Source: CAZBME01 sp964645835 (GTDB lineage Bacteria; Desulfobacterota; Syntrophia; Syntrophales; UBA8958). From it: a stretch of DNA of 33,284 nt. This document shows positions 8,597 to 17,037 of this stretch, piece after piece. Position numbers and translations under genes: made by a program. Below the pieces are notes generated by a model. That model searched no databases. It was not told the DNA's origin and saw nothing but the letters and a program-made list of their open reading frames with translations. Location: contig CAZYDG010000030.1 of assembly GCA_964645835.1 (NCBI GenBank), forward strand, positions 1-33,284, given 5' to 3'. How positions within the stretch are numbered: the first letter of the stretch is position 1; each line of letters starts with the position of its first letter.

Positions 8597-10498
8597 TTAC
8601 CACGTCATGATTCGCCGGGCCGCTTCAAAAATGCCGTCACGGTCGATGCAGAAGGTCCGGCGCAGTTCCTGCTGTGTGGCGTGTTCGACGAACTGGTCGC
8701 CCACACCCAGCCGCACGATACGGTTATCAGATATCCCCTGGTCTGCCAGAAGTTCCACGACGGCGCTGCCGAACCCTCCCATAAGGACGTTCTCCTCAAC
8801 GGTGATTATTCGTTTGTAGATCCAACCGGTTTCACTAAGGAGCTTTACATCCAGGGGTTTAACGAACCGGGCATTGATGACCCGGGCCTGAATGCCTTCT
8901 TCGGCCAGGGCGTCTGCTGCCTCGACTGCGGGAGAAACGGTATTGCCGATGGCGATGATGGCCAGATCCGCTCCTTCCCGGACGATCTCTCCCTTGCCAA
9001 TTTCGAGGGCCTGGGGCGTTTCATCGAGAGGAACACCCAGGGCTGTGCCCCTCGGATAGCGCAGAGCAACGGGCCCACCGAATTCGATGGCCGTTTTGAG
9101 CATGTGTTGAAGCTCGTTTTCATCCTTCGGCGCCATGATGGTCATGTGGGGAATTGACCGCAGAAAAGCAAGATCGAAGAGCCCCTGGTGTGTGGCCCCG
9201 TCGTCGCCGACGAATCCGCCGCGGTCAAGAGCCAGGACGACGGGCAACTTCTGCAGGCAGACGTCGTGAAGGATTTGGTCGTAGGCCCGTTGCATAAACG
9301 TGGAGTAGATGGCGACAACAGGGATCATGCCTTCCGCCGCCAAGCCTGCCGCAAAAGTCACGCCGTGCTGTTCCGCGATGCCGACATCGTAGAATCGTTC
9401 GGGAATCGTCCGGGCAAATGAATCCAGGCCCGTCCCGTCGCACATGGCCGCTGTGATGGCTACGATTTTTTCGTTCTCCATTGCCAGCCGGACAAGGGTG
9501 TCACCGAAGACCCGCGTATAGGTCGGTGGCGTACCGGGTATGCCATTGTCCGTTACCTTCCCCGTTTCAACGCAGAATGGCGGTGTGCCGTGGAAACGCT
9601 GCGGTTCCCCCTCGGCGAAAGCAAAACCTTTGCCCTTCTTCGTCAGGACGTGAAGGAGGACGGGTCCCTGGATCTCCCGTACGTTTTCCAGGGTCTTGAT
9701 GAGGTAATCCAGCCGATGGCCGTCGATGGGTCCCACATAGGTAAAGCCCAGGTCTTCGAACAGGGCCCCCGGCAGAAGGAAGCCTTTCAGGGATTCCTCG
9801 ACTTGACGGACGAATTTCAACATCTGTTCGCCGATGACCGGTGTGTGTTTCAGAAGAGACTTGATTTCCGTCCGCATCTTTCTTGCCGTTTCTCCGGTCA
9901 TGATGCCGTTCAGGTATGCCGACAAGGCGCCGACATTCTGGGAAATGGACATCTCATTGTCGTTGAGGATGATGATGAGGTCTTCTTTTCGGTATCCCGC
10001 CCAGTTGAGGCCTTCAAAGGCCAGCCCTGCCGTCATGGACCCGTCGCCGATGATGGCGATGACCTTGTGATTTTTCTTCTGGAGACTTCTCGCTTCGGCC
10101 ATGCCCGTGGCCGCCGAGATGGATGTTCCGCTGTGCCCCACGTCGAACACATCGTAAATACTCTCCTTGCGCTTCGGAAAACCGCTGACGCCTCCCTTCT
10201 GGCGAAGGGTGGAGAAGCGGTCTTTGCGGCCTGTCACGATCTTGTGGGCATAGGTCTGGTGGCCTACGTCCCAGATGACCTTATCACGGGGCGTGTCGAA
10301 AACATAATGGATGGCCAGGGTCAATTCCACGGCGCCCAGGGACGATGCAAGATGCCCGCCGCACTTTGCGACGGTGTCGATGATCTTCCGGCGGATTTCC
10401 TGTGCCAGGATGTGAAGTTCGGGAAGGGCGCAAGCCCGGATGTTTGCCGGGTCGTTGATGGCGTCGAGAATGCCTTCCTTTTTCCGGTTTTCTCTCAT
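8597..10498 (-). CDS. dxs: 1-deoxy-D-xylulose-5-phosphate synthase
   Basis: This thiamine-diphosphate enzyme (633 aa) condenses pyruvate with glyceraldehyde 3-phosphate to make DXP, the first step of the MEP isoprenoid pathway. The ThDP/Mg motif is G-D-G-S at 151-154 through L-N-D-N-E-M-S-I-S near 178-186. The catalytic Glu lies in D-V-G-I-A-E-Q-H-G near 370, and the conserved F-V-G-D-D-G-A-T-H-Q-G segment follows. Length is normal. The ATG shares one base with the ispA stop (TAATG), so the two are translationally coupled. Coupling to ispA, and to ispH further down, links entry and exit of the pathway in one transcript. Confidence 0.97.
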   Translation of the reverse strand: MRENRKKEGILDAINDPANIRACALPELHILAQEIRRKIIDTVAKCGGHLASSLGAVELTLAIHYVFDTPRDKVIWDVGHQTYAHKIVTGRKDRFSTLRQKGGVSGFPKRKESIYDVFDVGHSGTSISAATGMAEARSLQKKNHKVIAIIGDGSMTAGLAFEGLNWAGYRKEDLIIILNDNEMSISQNVGALSAYLNGIMTGETARKMRTEIKSLLKHTPVIGEQMLKFVRQVEESLKGFLLPGALFEDLGFTYVGPIDGHRLDYLIKTLENVREIQGPVLLHVLTKKGKGFAFAEGEPQRFHGTPPFCVETGKVTDNGIPGTPPTYTRVFGDTLVRLAMENEKIVAITAAMCDGTGLDSFARTIPERFYDVGIAEQHGVTFAAGLAAEGMIPVVAIYSTFMQRAYDQILHDVCLQKLPVVLALDRGGFVGDDGATHQGLFDLAFLRSIPHMTIMAPKDENELQHMLKTAIEFGGPVALRYPRGTALGVPLDETPQALEIGKGEIVREGADLAIIAIGNTVSPAVEAADALAEEGIQARVINARFVKPLDVKLLSETGWIYKRIITVEENVLMGGFGSAVVELLADQGISDNRIVRLGVGDQFVEHATQQELRRTFCIDRDGIFEAARRIMTW

Positions 10499-11385
10499 TA
10501 GTATTCTCTTTCCATGATATATTCGGCAATGCGCCGGAGGGGCGCCGCCTTTTCATCGAAATGGGCCAGGCTGGCTGTGGCCTCCTGTACCAGGGATGCA
10601 AGCTTGCTTCGCGATGCTTCCATCCCCAGAAGGGCGGGAAAGGTTGCCTTGCCACGTGAAGTATCGCTGCCCGTATTTTTTCCCATCAAGGCGCTGTCGC
10701 CCGTGACGTTCAGGAGATCATCGGCAATCTGGAAGGCGAGGCCGATCCGGCGGCCGTAATCGGTCAATGCCGTTATCTGTTCTTCGTTTCCTCCCGCGAG
10801 AAGTGCGCCTGATCTGACGGACACGCGGATCATGGCGCCGGTCTTCCGTTCATGGATGCCGTAAAGGAAATCCGTATCGACGGCCTTCCCTTCGGCCCGG
10901 ATGTCCATGACCTGCCCCCCGACCATGCCCCATACGCCTGCGGCGCGGGCAATCTCCGCCATTGCCTGTATGAGACGCGACGCATCCATGCCGTCCATCC
11001 GGGCGGCACCGGCGAGGATGGAAAAGGCCTCCGTCAGGAGGGCGTCCCCCGCCAGGATAGCCGTGGCTTCACCGAAGACCTTGTGGTTTGTGGGCTTGCC
11101 CCGCCGGAAATCGTCATCATCCATGGCCGGCAGATCATCGTGAATCAGGGAATAGGTATGTATGCACTCCAAAGCGCAGGCTATGGGCATGACCAGATCC
11201 GGGGAGCCCCCGACCGCTTCCGCCGCTGCGATGCAGAGAATGGGCCGTAAACGTTTTCCTCCGGCAAACAGGCTGTAGCGCATGGCATTGAAGATCTCCG
11301 CCGGATCGTTATTTTCCGCAGGGATCAGCCGGTCAAGGGCCTTATCCACAAGTTCCTTGCGGTCCCTTAAATAGGTTTGAAGCAT
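10498..11385 (-). CDS. ispA: Polyprenyl diphosphate synthase (farnesyl/geranylgeranyl type)
   Basis: This all-alpha trans-prenyltransferase (295 aa from the chosen start) chains IPP units into FPP or GGPP. The first Asp-rich motif is D-D-L-P-A-M-D-D-D-D with R-R-G-K-P-T after it. The second reads D-D-L-L-N-V-T-G-D, with Asn where many homologues have the last Asp. I prefer ATG at 11385, 4 nt after the xseB stop, because it gives the usual family length. A TTG at 11421 would add 12 poorly conserved residues and overlap xseB by 32 nt. Neither start has a convincing ribosome binding site. Product chain length cannot be set from sequence alone. Confidence 0.92.
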   Translation of the reverse strand: MLQTYLRDRKELVDKALDRLIPAENNDPAEIFNAMRYSLFAGGKRLRPILCIAAAEAVGGSPDLVMPIACALECIHTYSLIHDDLPAMDDDDFRRGKPTNHKVFGEATAILAGDALLTEAFSILAGAARMDGMDASRLIQAMAEIARAAGVWGMVGGQVMDIRAEGKAVDTDFLYGIHERKTGAMIRVSVRSGALLAGGNEEQITALTDYGRRIGLAFQIADDLLNVTGDSALMGKNTGSDTSRGKATFPALLGMEASRSKLASLVQEATASLAHFDEKAAPLRRIAEYIMEREY

Positions 11386-11389
11386 CGAA

Positions 11390-11638
11390 TCATGATCCAC
11401 GGCAGTCTTCTTCCTCGTCAAAAGGGGCCAGACAGGGATTGCCCTGTTCGTCCTTTACCAGCATATCGACCCGCCGTTGCGCCTCTTCCAGCTTTTTCGA
11501 ACACAGGCGAACCAGCTTGATTCCTTCCTCGAATGCCTTGAGGGATTCTTCGAGGGACATATCGCCCCCTTCCATTTGATGGACGATTGCCTCCAGCCGG
11601 GTCAGGGAGTCTTCAAATTTATCCTTATCCTTGGCCAT
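11390..11638 (-). CDS. xseB: Exodeoxyribonuclease VII small subunit
   Basis: The protein (82 aa) has the XseB signature F-E-D-S-L-T-R-L-E-A-I-V-H-Q-M-E-G-G-D-M-S-L-E-E-S-L, with the helical hairpin that packs several copies onto XseA. The start at 11638 is chosen because AAGGAG lies 7 nt before it, inside the end of xseA. The ATG 6 nt earlier would leave only one base of spacing. The gene overlaps xseA by 14 nt. The C-terminal tail after residue 65 is acidic (E-E-E-D). Confidence 0.93.
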   Translation of the reverse strand: MAKDKDKFEDSLTRLEAIVHQMEGGDMSLEESLKAFEEGIKLVRLCSKKLEEAQRRVDMLVKDEQGNPCLAPFDEEEDCRGS

Positions 11639-13004
11639 GGCCATTCTCCTTATAAACTTCGGTGATCGTTGCCTGAAAAGCGCCACTGGCCAGGCGGACC
11701 CGTACTGTCTTTCCGGCAGCGACCGTGGCCGCTTCCTTGATGATCCATCCTTCGGGAAGCGCCGTTGTCAGGCTATATCCTCTCTGCAGGACCGCCAGGG
11801 GGTTCAGGGTATTAAGTGCCGTCTGCCGGGACTGGAGCCTGTCTTTTTCCCGCTCCATAACATGATTCATAAAAGTGGTCATGCTTTTCCGCCATTGTTC
11901 CAACATCAATCCCCTTTCCCGGATCCGGGCGGTGGGCGAGGCATGGTGCAGTCGGGAGGTAAGCTGTTCGACCCGGTGACACCGGCCGGTCATGACCTGC
12001 CCGGCAATGGACTGCATCCGGTCCAGGGCGTATCCCAGTCTCAGACGCCGATCCGCCAGGGTCCGTCGCGGGTCTTTCAGACGTTGTCCGAGATCGGCCA
12101 CTTCCCGACACCGATCTTCCAGGGACTGATACTGAAGGGCCGTCAGGCGCCGGGATAGAGAAGACACGGTTGCGAGAAGATCGGTACGCTTAGGCACCGC
12201 AAGTTCCGCCGCAGCGGATGGTGTCGGCGCCCGCAGATCGGCAACAAAATCGCTGATGGTGATGTCCGTCTCATGGCCGACGGCCGAGATGACCGGGATT
12301 TCCGAAGCGAATAAGGCCCTGGCGACGGCCTCTGTATTGAATGGATGGAGGTCCTCAAAGGAACCGCCGCCCCGGGCCAGGATGATCACATCGATATCTG
12401 CCCTGGCGTTCATTGTTTTCAGGGCGGCGATGATTTCATCGGGGGCTTCCGGCCCCTGGACGCGGACGGGGGCGATGACCAGATGGACTCCAGGGAAGCG
12501 ACGGGCCGTCACATGGAGAATGTCACGGATCACGGCACCCGTGGGCGATGTGATGATGCCGATGCGTCCCGGCAGATAAGGGATCTTCTTTTTGCGATCC
12601 GCATCGAAGAGACCTTCTGCCAGAAGGCGGGCCTTCAATTGTTCGAAGGCCTTTTGGAGGGCGCCCAGACCCTGGGGTTCCACCCGTTCAACGATGAGCT
12701 GGTATTCGCCCCGAGGGCCGTAAACGGTCAGCCGCGCCCGGCAGGCGATGTGCATGCCGTCCTCCAGGTCGAATCCTCCCTGCTGCATTCGGCCGAAGGC
12801 CTTCCCCGTATAGGGGGCGCGGAAGATGACGGCCCGGATCTGGCTTTTTTCGTCCTTGAGGGTAAAATAGATGTGGCCCGACGCAGGACGGCGGAGATTG
12901 GAAACTTCCCCTTCCACCCAGAGAAAGCCGAAGTGTTCCGAAAGAAGGCTGTTAATGCCGTCGTTAAGCTCGGAAACGGTCCATATATCTTTTGTTTTAC
13001 TCAT
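11625..13004 (-). CDS. xseA: Exodeoxyribonuclease VII large subunit
   Basis: XseA (459 aa from the chosen ATG) is the catalytic subunit of the metal-independent single-strand exonuclease VII. An N-terminal OB fold (residues 5-105, with G-H-I-Y-F-T-L-K-D-E) precedes the catalytic core: R-I-G-I-I-T-S-P-T-G-A-V-I-R-D, A-R-G-G-G-S-F-E-D-L, and S-A-V-G-H-E-T-D-I-T-I-S-D-F-V-A-D. A long helical, Arg-rich segment follows. Start 13004 begins M-S-K-T-K-D-I-W-T-V-S-E-L, matching family N-termini; the upstream extension to 13094 would run into the divergent promoter region. It is the first gene of the minus-strand operon. Confidence 0.95.
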   Translation of the reverse strand: MSKTKDIWTVSELNDGINSLLSEHFGFLWVEGEVSNLRRPASGHIYFTLKDEKSQIRAVIFRAPYTGKAFGRMQQGGFDLEDGMHIACRARLTVYGPRGEYQLIVERVEPQGLGALQKAFEQLKARLLAEGLFDADRKKKIPYLPGRIGIITSPTGAVIRDILHVTARRFPGVHLVIAPVRVQGPEAPDEIIAALKTMNARADIDVIILARGGGSFEDLHPFNTEAVARALFASEIPVISAVGHETDITISDFVADLRAPTPSAAAELAVPKRTDLLATVSSLSRRLTALQYQSLEDRCREVADLGQRLKDPRRTLADRRLRLGYALDRMQSIAGQVMTGRCHRVEQLTSRLHHASPTARIRERGLMLEQWRKSMTTFMNHVMEREKDRLQSRQTALNTLNPLAVLQRGYSLTTALPEGWIIKEAATVAAGKTVRVRLASGAFQATITEVYKENGHGQG

Positions 13005-13076
13005 TTGGGTCCATACCTTTGACTCGGGCGTATCAGAAAATTCATGCCGTGACAAGGATATGTTTTCGGCCCGGTA

Positions 13077-13125
13077 TTGACATTGACGATCCAAAGCATT
13101 AACCTTTCAAAATATTTAGGAGGTC
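13077..13125 (+). promoter_or_regulatory. Candidate promoter and ribosome binding site of the DHS-like gene
   Basis: The 125-nt divergent gap between xseA and the DHS-like gene holds a perfect TTGACA at 13077-13082 and a second TTGACG directly after it at 13083-13088. The -10 box is not clear: candidates CATTAA at 13097 and CAAAAT at 13108 have poor spacing. AGGAGG at 13118-13123 lies 6 nt before the ATG and is a strong ribosome binding site. A matching minus-strand promoter for xseA is not obvious; a TTGTCA on that strand at 13050-13055 is the best candidate. Confidence 0.4.
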
Positions 13126-13129
13126 TATT

Positions 13130-14149
13130 ATGACGAAGAAGGATTTTCTGAAAAAGCCGGTCCGCCATATCGACATGACATCCTTTGATGCCGTGAAGAT
13201 CATCGAATCCATGAAGGGCATGTCCTTTACGGCCCGAGATCTCGCCGATGGGGCGGACATATACAACCGGATGCTGAAAGACCGTAAGTGTGCCATTATC
13301 CTGACAATTGCCGGAAGTACGTCCGCTGCGGGCTGCATGCAGGTATATGCCGATCTCGTCCGTTACAACATGGTCGACGCTGTCGTGGCCACGGGCGCCT
13401 CCATTGTGGACATGGATTTTTTCGAAGCCCTGGGCTTCCGGCATTACCAGGGAACGCCCCATGTGGATGACACGGTCCTGCGATCCAATTACATCGACAG
13501 GATTTACGATACTTACATCGACGAGGAGGAGCTTCAGACCTGCGATCGCGCCATCTGCGAGATTGCCGATAGTCTTTCGCCCCGGCCCTATTCGTCACGG
13601 GAATTCATTTGGGAGATGGGCAAGTATCTGACGGCGGCCCATGCAAAGAAAAAGAATTCATTGGTCCAGACAGCCTATGAGCATGACGTTCCTATTTTTT
13701 GTCCGGCCTTCTCCGACAGCAGCGCTGGTTTCGGTCTTGTCCTCCATCAGCATCGGCGTCCCGAGCGGCATGTGTCGATTGATTCCGTCAAGGATTTTCG
13801 GGAGTTGACGGAGGTTAAGATGTTGGCGGAGACCACAGGGCTCATCATGATCGGCGGCGGCGTTCCGAAGAATTTCACCCAGGATACGGTCATCTGTGCG
13901 GAAATCCTGGGCAAGGAGGTTCCCATGCACAAATATGCCGTTCAGATTACTGTGGCGGATGTACGGGACGGCGCATGCTCCAGCTCAACCCTGAAAGAGG
14001 CCGCCTCGTGGGGGAAAGTCGATGTCTCATATGAAAAGATGATCTACGCCGAGGCGACGGCGGTCCTGCCTTTGCTTGCCAATTATGCCTATATAAAGGG
14101 ACATTGGAAAAAACGCAGAAAATGGGCTTTTGCGAAGCTGTTTACCTAG
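13130..14149 (+). CDS. Deoxyhypusine synthase-like (polyamine) enzyme
   Basis: This 339-aa protein covers the whole deoxyhypusine synthase fold. NAD-binding and active-site segments are visible: I-L-T-I-A-G-S-T-S-A-A-G near 57-68, V-V-A-T-G-A-S-I-V-D near 85-94, I-F-C-P-A-F-S-D-S-S-A-G near 189-200, and E-A-A-S-W-G-K296, where Lys296 matches the lysine that forms the enzyme-imine intermediate. The eukaryotic and archaeal enzyme moves the aminobutyl group of spermidine onto eIF5A/aIF5A. Bacteria lack that protein, and bacterial homologues have been tied to making homospermidine or other polyamines. The true substrate here is therefore open. It stands alone, with no speA, speB or speE neighbours in the window. 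Confidence 0.9.
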   Translation: MTKKDFLKKPVRHIDMTSFDAVKIIESMKGMSFTARDLADGADIYNRMLKDRKCAIILTIAGSTSAAGCMQVYADLVRYNMVDAVVATGASIVDMDFFEALGFRHYQGTPHVDDTVLRSNYIDRIYDTYIDEEELQTCDRAICEIADSLSPRPYSSREFIWEMGKYLTAAHAKKKNSLVQTAYEHDVPIFCPAFSDSSAGFGLVLHQHRRPERHVSIDSVKDFRELTEVKMLAETTGLIMIGGGVPKNFTQDTVICAEILGKEVPMHKYAVQITVADVRDGACSSSTLKEAASWGKVDVSYEKMIYAEATAVLPLLANYAYIKGHWKKRRKWAFAKLFT

Positions 14150-14198
14150 GAGTGGAGGCCGAAGTATCCCGTTGCCTTAAGGAAAAAGATAAAAAATA

Positions 14199-14238
14199 TT
14201 GACGCAAAGGGCGAAGTTTGCTATACATGTATAGCAAA
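14199..14238 (+). promoter_or_regulatory. Toxin-antitoxin promoter overlapped by a perfect palindromic operator
   Basis: A perfect 22-nt inverted repeat lies at 14217-14238, each arm TTTGCTATACA or its complement. A promoter fits exactly over it: TTGACG at 14199-14204, 17 nt of spacer, then TATACA at 14222-14227 inside the palindrome. AGGAGG follows at 14238-14243, 7 nt before the antitoxin ATG. Ribbon-helix-helix antitoxins, alone or with toxin, commonly bind such palindromes to repress their own operon; that role is inferred. Confidence 0.7.
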
Positions 14239-14250
14239 GGAGGGAGCATC

Positions 14251-14475
14251 ATGTTAGCTATCAGACTGCCAGAAGATATTGAAGAACGGTTAAACCAGTT
14301 GGCAAAGAAAACTGGCCGAACAAAGACCTTTTACGCTCGAGAAGCCATTCTCGAATATATAGCCACTCTTGAAGATATCTATCTGGCAGAAGAACGCTAT
14401 GATGAAATTCGCGCCCGAAAAAACAAACCCATACCATTAGAAAAGGTGATGAAAGAATATGGTATGGAGGATTGA
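14251..14475 (+). CDS. RelB-type ribbon-helix-helix antitoxin
   Basis: The protein (74 aa) begins M-L-A-I-R-L-P-E-D-I-E-E-R-L-N-Q-L-A-K-K-T-G-R-T-K-T-F-Y, the short beta strand and two helices of a ribbon-helix-helix DNA-binding domain. An acidic and basic C-terminal part (Y-L-A-E-E-R-Y-D-E-I-R) should wrap and neutralise the toxin. The ATG at 14251 has AGGAGG 7 nt upstream; an upstream TTG would start inside the operator. It overlaps the toxin gene by 17 nt. It probably represses the operon through the palindrome at 14217-14238. Confidence 0.9.
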   Translation: MLAIRLPEDIEERLNQLAKKTGRTKTFYAREAILEYIATLEDIYLAEERYDEIRARKNKPIPLEKVMKEYGMED

Positions 14476-14737
14476 AATAGCTCCTGATGCGAAAAAGGAA
14501 TTAGACAAGCTCGACATACAGGTCACCCGGCGCATCTTGACATTCTTGCACAGAAGGCTCTCCTCGCTCAAAAACCCCCGAAGTATCGGTGATGCACTCA
14601 AAGAGCCAAAATACGGAGAATATTGGAGGTATAGAGTAGGAGACTTTCGCATTATTGTCCGGATCGAAGATGATGCTTTATTGATCCTTGTATTGCGGGT
14701 AGGCCACCGAAAACAGGTCTGCAAGCAGCACCACTAA
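14459..14737 (+). CDS. RelE/ParE-family toxin
   Basis: The protein (92 aa) starts M-V-W-R-I-E-I-A-P-D-A-K-K-E-L-D-K-L-D and ends in the conserved RelE core: Y-W-R-Y-R-V-G-D-F-R-I-I-V-R-I-E-D and I-L-V-L-R-V-G-H-R-K-Q-V. RelE toxins cut mRNA in the ribosomal A site, whereas ParE relatives poison gyrase. The Arg-rich R-V-G-D-F-R-I and H-R-K C-terminus fit RelE better. The gene overlaps the antitoxin. The pair has no obvious partner genes around it and may have been gained on its own. Confidence 0.9.
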   Translation: MVWRIEIAPDAKKELDKLDIQVTRRILTFLHRRLSSLKNPRSIGDALKEPKYGEYWRYRVGDFRIIVRIEDDALLILVLRVGHRKQVCKQHH

Positions 14738-15006
14738 AATTCATATGAAATTAATATTGGCCTTTTTCTGTTCTGCTTTCTTGTCTCTTTAACTGCATGT
14801 TGCAACTCCATCGAGAGAACAATTGTACACGCATGCAATCTTCTGCCTCTACGGTTGGTTTCTTATCAACTTATGGCGTTCCATAAATTATTCAAACATT
14901 CTTGCCTTTTATTAAAAGGCTTTACCCTGAATGCAACTTTTTACTTAATCTTTTCTTCAAGATCGGCTAATAAGACATTCTCAATAATGCCGAAAGGAGG
15001 GCGGAA
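14738..15006. other. 269-nt intergenic gap with one AT-rich hairpin
   Basis: There is no credible gene between the toxin and dapF. A hairpin at 14904-14920 has arms GCCTTTT and AAAAGGC, a 3-nt loop and TTT after it. It might end transcription from the toxin operon, but it is weak. AAGGAGG at 14994-15000 is the ribosome binding site of dapF. No clear dapF promoter was recognised. Confidence 0.4.
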
Positions 15007-15837
15007 ATGATTGAATTCTATAAAATGAGCGGCAGCGGAAATGATTTCATCCTCATCGACAACCGGGAACATGCCGTAGAGGCGGCCATCGGCTCCCGGA
15101 CGGTCGTGGATTTTGTTAAAGCCGTCTGTGAACCTAAGGTTTCCCTCGGCGCCGACGGTTTGATTCTTATCCAGACCTCCGGTAAGGCGAATTTTGCGTG
15201 GCGGTTTTTCAATGCCGACGGCAGCGAAGTGGAGATGTGCGGTAACGGCGGGCGCTGCGCTGCCCGTTTTGCTTTTCTCAAGGGGATTGCCCCCGAGCGG
15301 ATGTCTTTTGAAACCGTGGCGGGGATCATCGATGCGGAAGTCAAACAGAATGTCGTCAAACTGCGGCTGACCGACCCCTTCGATCTGAGATTGGGAGAGG
15401 CTCTGTCCATCGACGGACGAGATTATAAGGTAGACAGTGTCAACACTGGTGTTCCTCATGCGGTCTATTTTGTCGACAACGTGGCGTCCTGCGATGTCTT
15501 TGAGATCGGCCGGAAGATGCGCTATCACGATCAATACCAACCCAGGGGTACGAATGCGAATTTCGTCGAGCCGGTGGATCGCCATGCCCTGAAAGTCCGC
15601 ACCTATGAACGGGGTGTCGAGGATGAGACCCTGGCATGCGGGACGGGCTCTGTCGCTTCAGCCGTGGTCGCCGCCGCCCGTGGGCTGGTCGAGTCACCTG
15701 TGGCCGTTGAAGTCAGAAGCGGCGAAACGCTGACGATCTATTTTGAAAAGACCTCTCAGGGGTTCGAGAGGATTTATCTCGAAGGGCAGGCGAAGGTCGT
15801 CTGCGAAGGCAGGCTCTGGGAAGAAGCGTATCAATAA
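15007..15837 (+). CDS. dapF: Diaminopimelate epimerase
   Basis: DapF (276 aa) interconverts LL- and meso-diaminopimelate for lysine and peptidoglycan. The two catalytic cysteines are seen as C78 in M-C-G-N-G-G-R-C and C211 in L-A-C-G-T-G-S. The N-terminus M-I-E-F-Y-K-M-S-G-S-G-N-D-F is typical. AAGGAGG lies 6 nt before the ATG. It is followed after 21 nt by dapL, which makes its substrate. Confidence 0.97.
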   Translation: MIEFYKMSGSGNDFILIDNREHAVEAAIGSRTVVDFVKAVCEPKVSLGADGLILIQTSGKANFAWRFFNADGSEVEMCGNGGRCAARFAFLKGIAPERMSFETVAGIIDAEVKQNVVKLRLTDPFDLRLGEALSIDGRDYKVDSVNTGVPHAVYFVDNVASCDVFEIGRKMRYHDQYQPRGTNANFVEPVDRHALKVRTYERGVEDETLACGTGSVASAVVAAARGLVESPVAVEVRSGETLTIYFEKTSQGFERIYLEGQAKVVCEGRLWEEAYQ

Positions 15838-15858
15838 TAATATATAAGGAGACATATC

Positions 15859-17028
15859 GTGCAGATTGCAGAACGGTTAACTAAAATTCCCCCCTACCTT
15901 TTTATGGAGCTGCGTAAAAAGATCAACCAGGCTAAAGCGGACGGTGTCGATGTGATCAGTCTGGCCATCGGCGACCCCGTGGAGGCGACGCCGGAAGGTG
16001 TTATCGATGAATTGTGCCGGACGTCCCGTGACCCTTTGAACCATCGCTATCCCACGGATGAAGAAAAAGGCATGATGGCCTTCCGCCAGGAAGTAGCGCG
16101 CTGGTACGCCAAACGCTACAATGTCGATCTCGATCCGGCGACGGAGATACTGGGGCTTATCGGTTCCAAGGAGGGGTGCCACCACTTCATCCTGGCCCGG
16201 ATCAACCCCGGCGACGCCGTTCTCATGACGGATCCTGGCTATCCGGCCTATCGGGCCAGCATCCTTATGGGCGGGGGAGTGCCCTACAACGTACCCATTC
16301 TGGCCGAGAACAATTATTTGCCCGTTTTCTCCGACATCCCCACTGATATGGCCAGACAGGCCAGGGCCATGTTCCTGAATTATCCCAACAACCCGACGGG
16401 GGCCTGCGCGACGAAGGAGTTCCTGGGGGATCTCGTCGCTTTTGCCAAGGCCTACGATATTGCCATCTGCTATGATAATCCCTACAGCGAGATTCTTTTT
16501 CCCGGGCAGGAACGGATCAGTTTCCTCATGGCCGAAGGAGCGAAGGACGTGGGCATTGAACTGAATTCCCTGTCCAAGCCGTTCAACATGTGCGGCTGGC
16601 GGATCGGCATGGCCTGCGGCAACCCCGATCTGATCGCCGCCATCAGCAAAGTGAAAGAAAACACGGATTCAGGCATTTTCAACCCCATCCAGTTTGCGGG
16701 TATCCATGCCCTTAAACAAGAGCAGGGCTTCATCGACGAAATGGTGACTCTTTACGGCAAACGTCGGGAACTCGTTCTCAAAACTTTGAAGAAGATCGGT
16801 ATCAACTTCACACCCCCCAGGGGCACATTCTACCTCTGGGTCCCCGTTCCCAACGGCATGACGTCCCTGGAGTTCACCAACCGCCTGTTCGACAAGACGG
16901 GAATCGTTGTGGCCGCCGGAACGGCCTATGGCAAGTACGGTGAAGGCTATGTCCGCATCTCCCTGACCGTTCCCGACGACCGCCTGGCGGAGGCCATGGC
17001 ACGTATCGAGAAAGAATTTAGAATTTGA
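15859..17028 (+). CDS. dapL: LL-diaminopimelate aminotransferase
   Basis: This PLP-dependent fold-type I aminotransferase (389 aa) turns tetrahydrodipicolinate directly into LL-diaminopimelate using glutamate, bypassing the acylated DapC/D/E route. Lys240 in L-N-S-L-S-K-P-F-N-M-C-G-W-R-I-G should bind PLP. The segments N-Y-P-N-N-P-T-G, Y-D-N-P-Y-S-E and the final V-R-I-S-L are standard. The DapL assignment over a general aspartate aminotransferase rests on the neighbouring dapF and on the close match of the N-terminus and S-K-E-G-C-H-H-F region to DapL. The start is GTG with AAGGAG 7 nt upstream. Confidence 0.88.
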   Translation: MQIAERLTKIPPYLFMELRKKINQAKADGVDVISLAIGDPVEATPEGVIDELCRTSRDPLNHRYPTDEEKGMMAFRQEVARWYAKRYNVDLDPATEILGLIGSKEGCHHFILARINPGDAVLMTDPGYPAYRASILMGGGVPYNVPILAENNYLPVFSDIPTDMARQARAMFLNYPNNPTGACATKEFLGDLVAFAKAYDIAICYDNPYSEILFPGQERISFLMAEGAKDVGIELNSLSKPFNMCGWRIGMACGNPDLIAAISKVKENTDSGIFNPIQFAGIHALKQEQGFIDEMVTLYGKRRELVLKTLKKIGINFTPPRGTFYLWVPVPNGMTSLEFTNRLFDKTGIVVAAGTAYGKYGEGYVRISLTVPDDRLAEAMARIEKEFRI

Positions 17029-17037
17029 GGTTTCCTT

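Noticed and set aside
9590..10501. Plus-strand open frame of 303 codons opposite dxs
   Set aside because: It is a shadow of dxs, with no ribosome binding site and no family resemblance.
11386..11421. TTG at 11421 as ispA start
   Set aside because: It would overlap xseB by 32 nt and add residues not typical of the family; the ATG at 11385 gives normal length.
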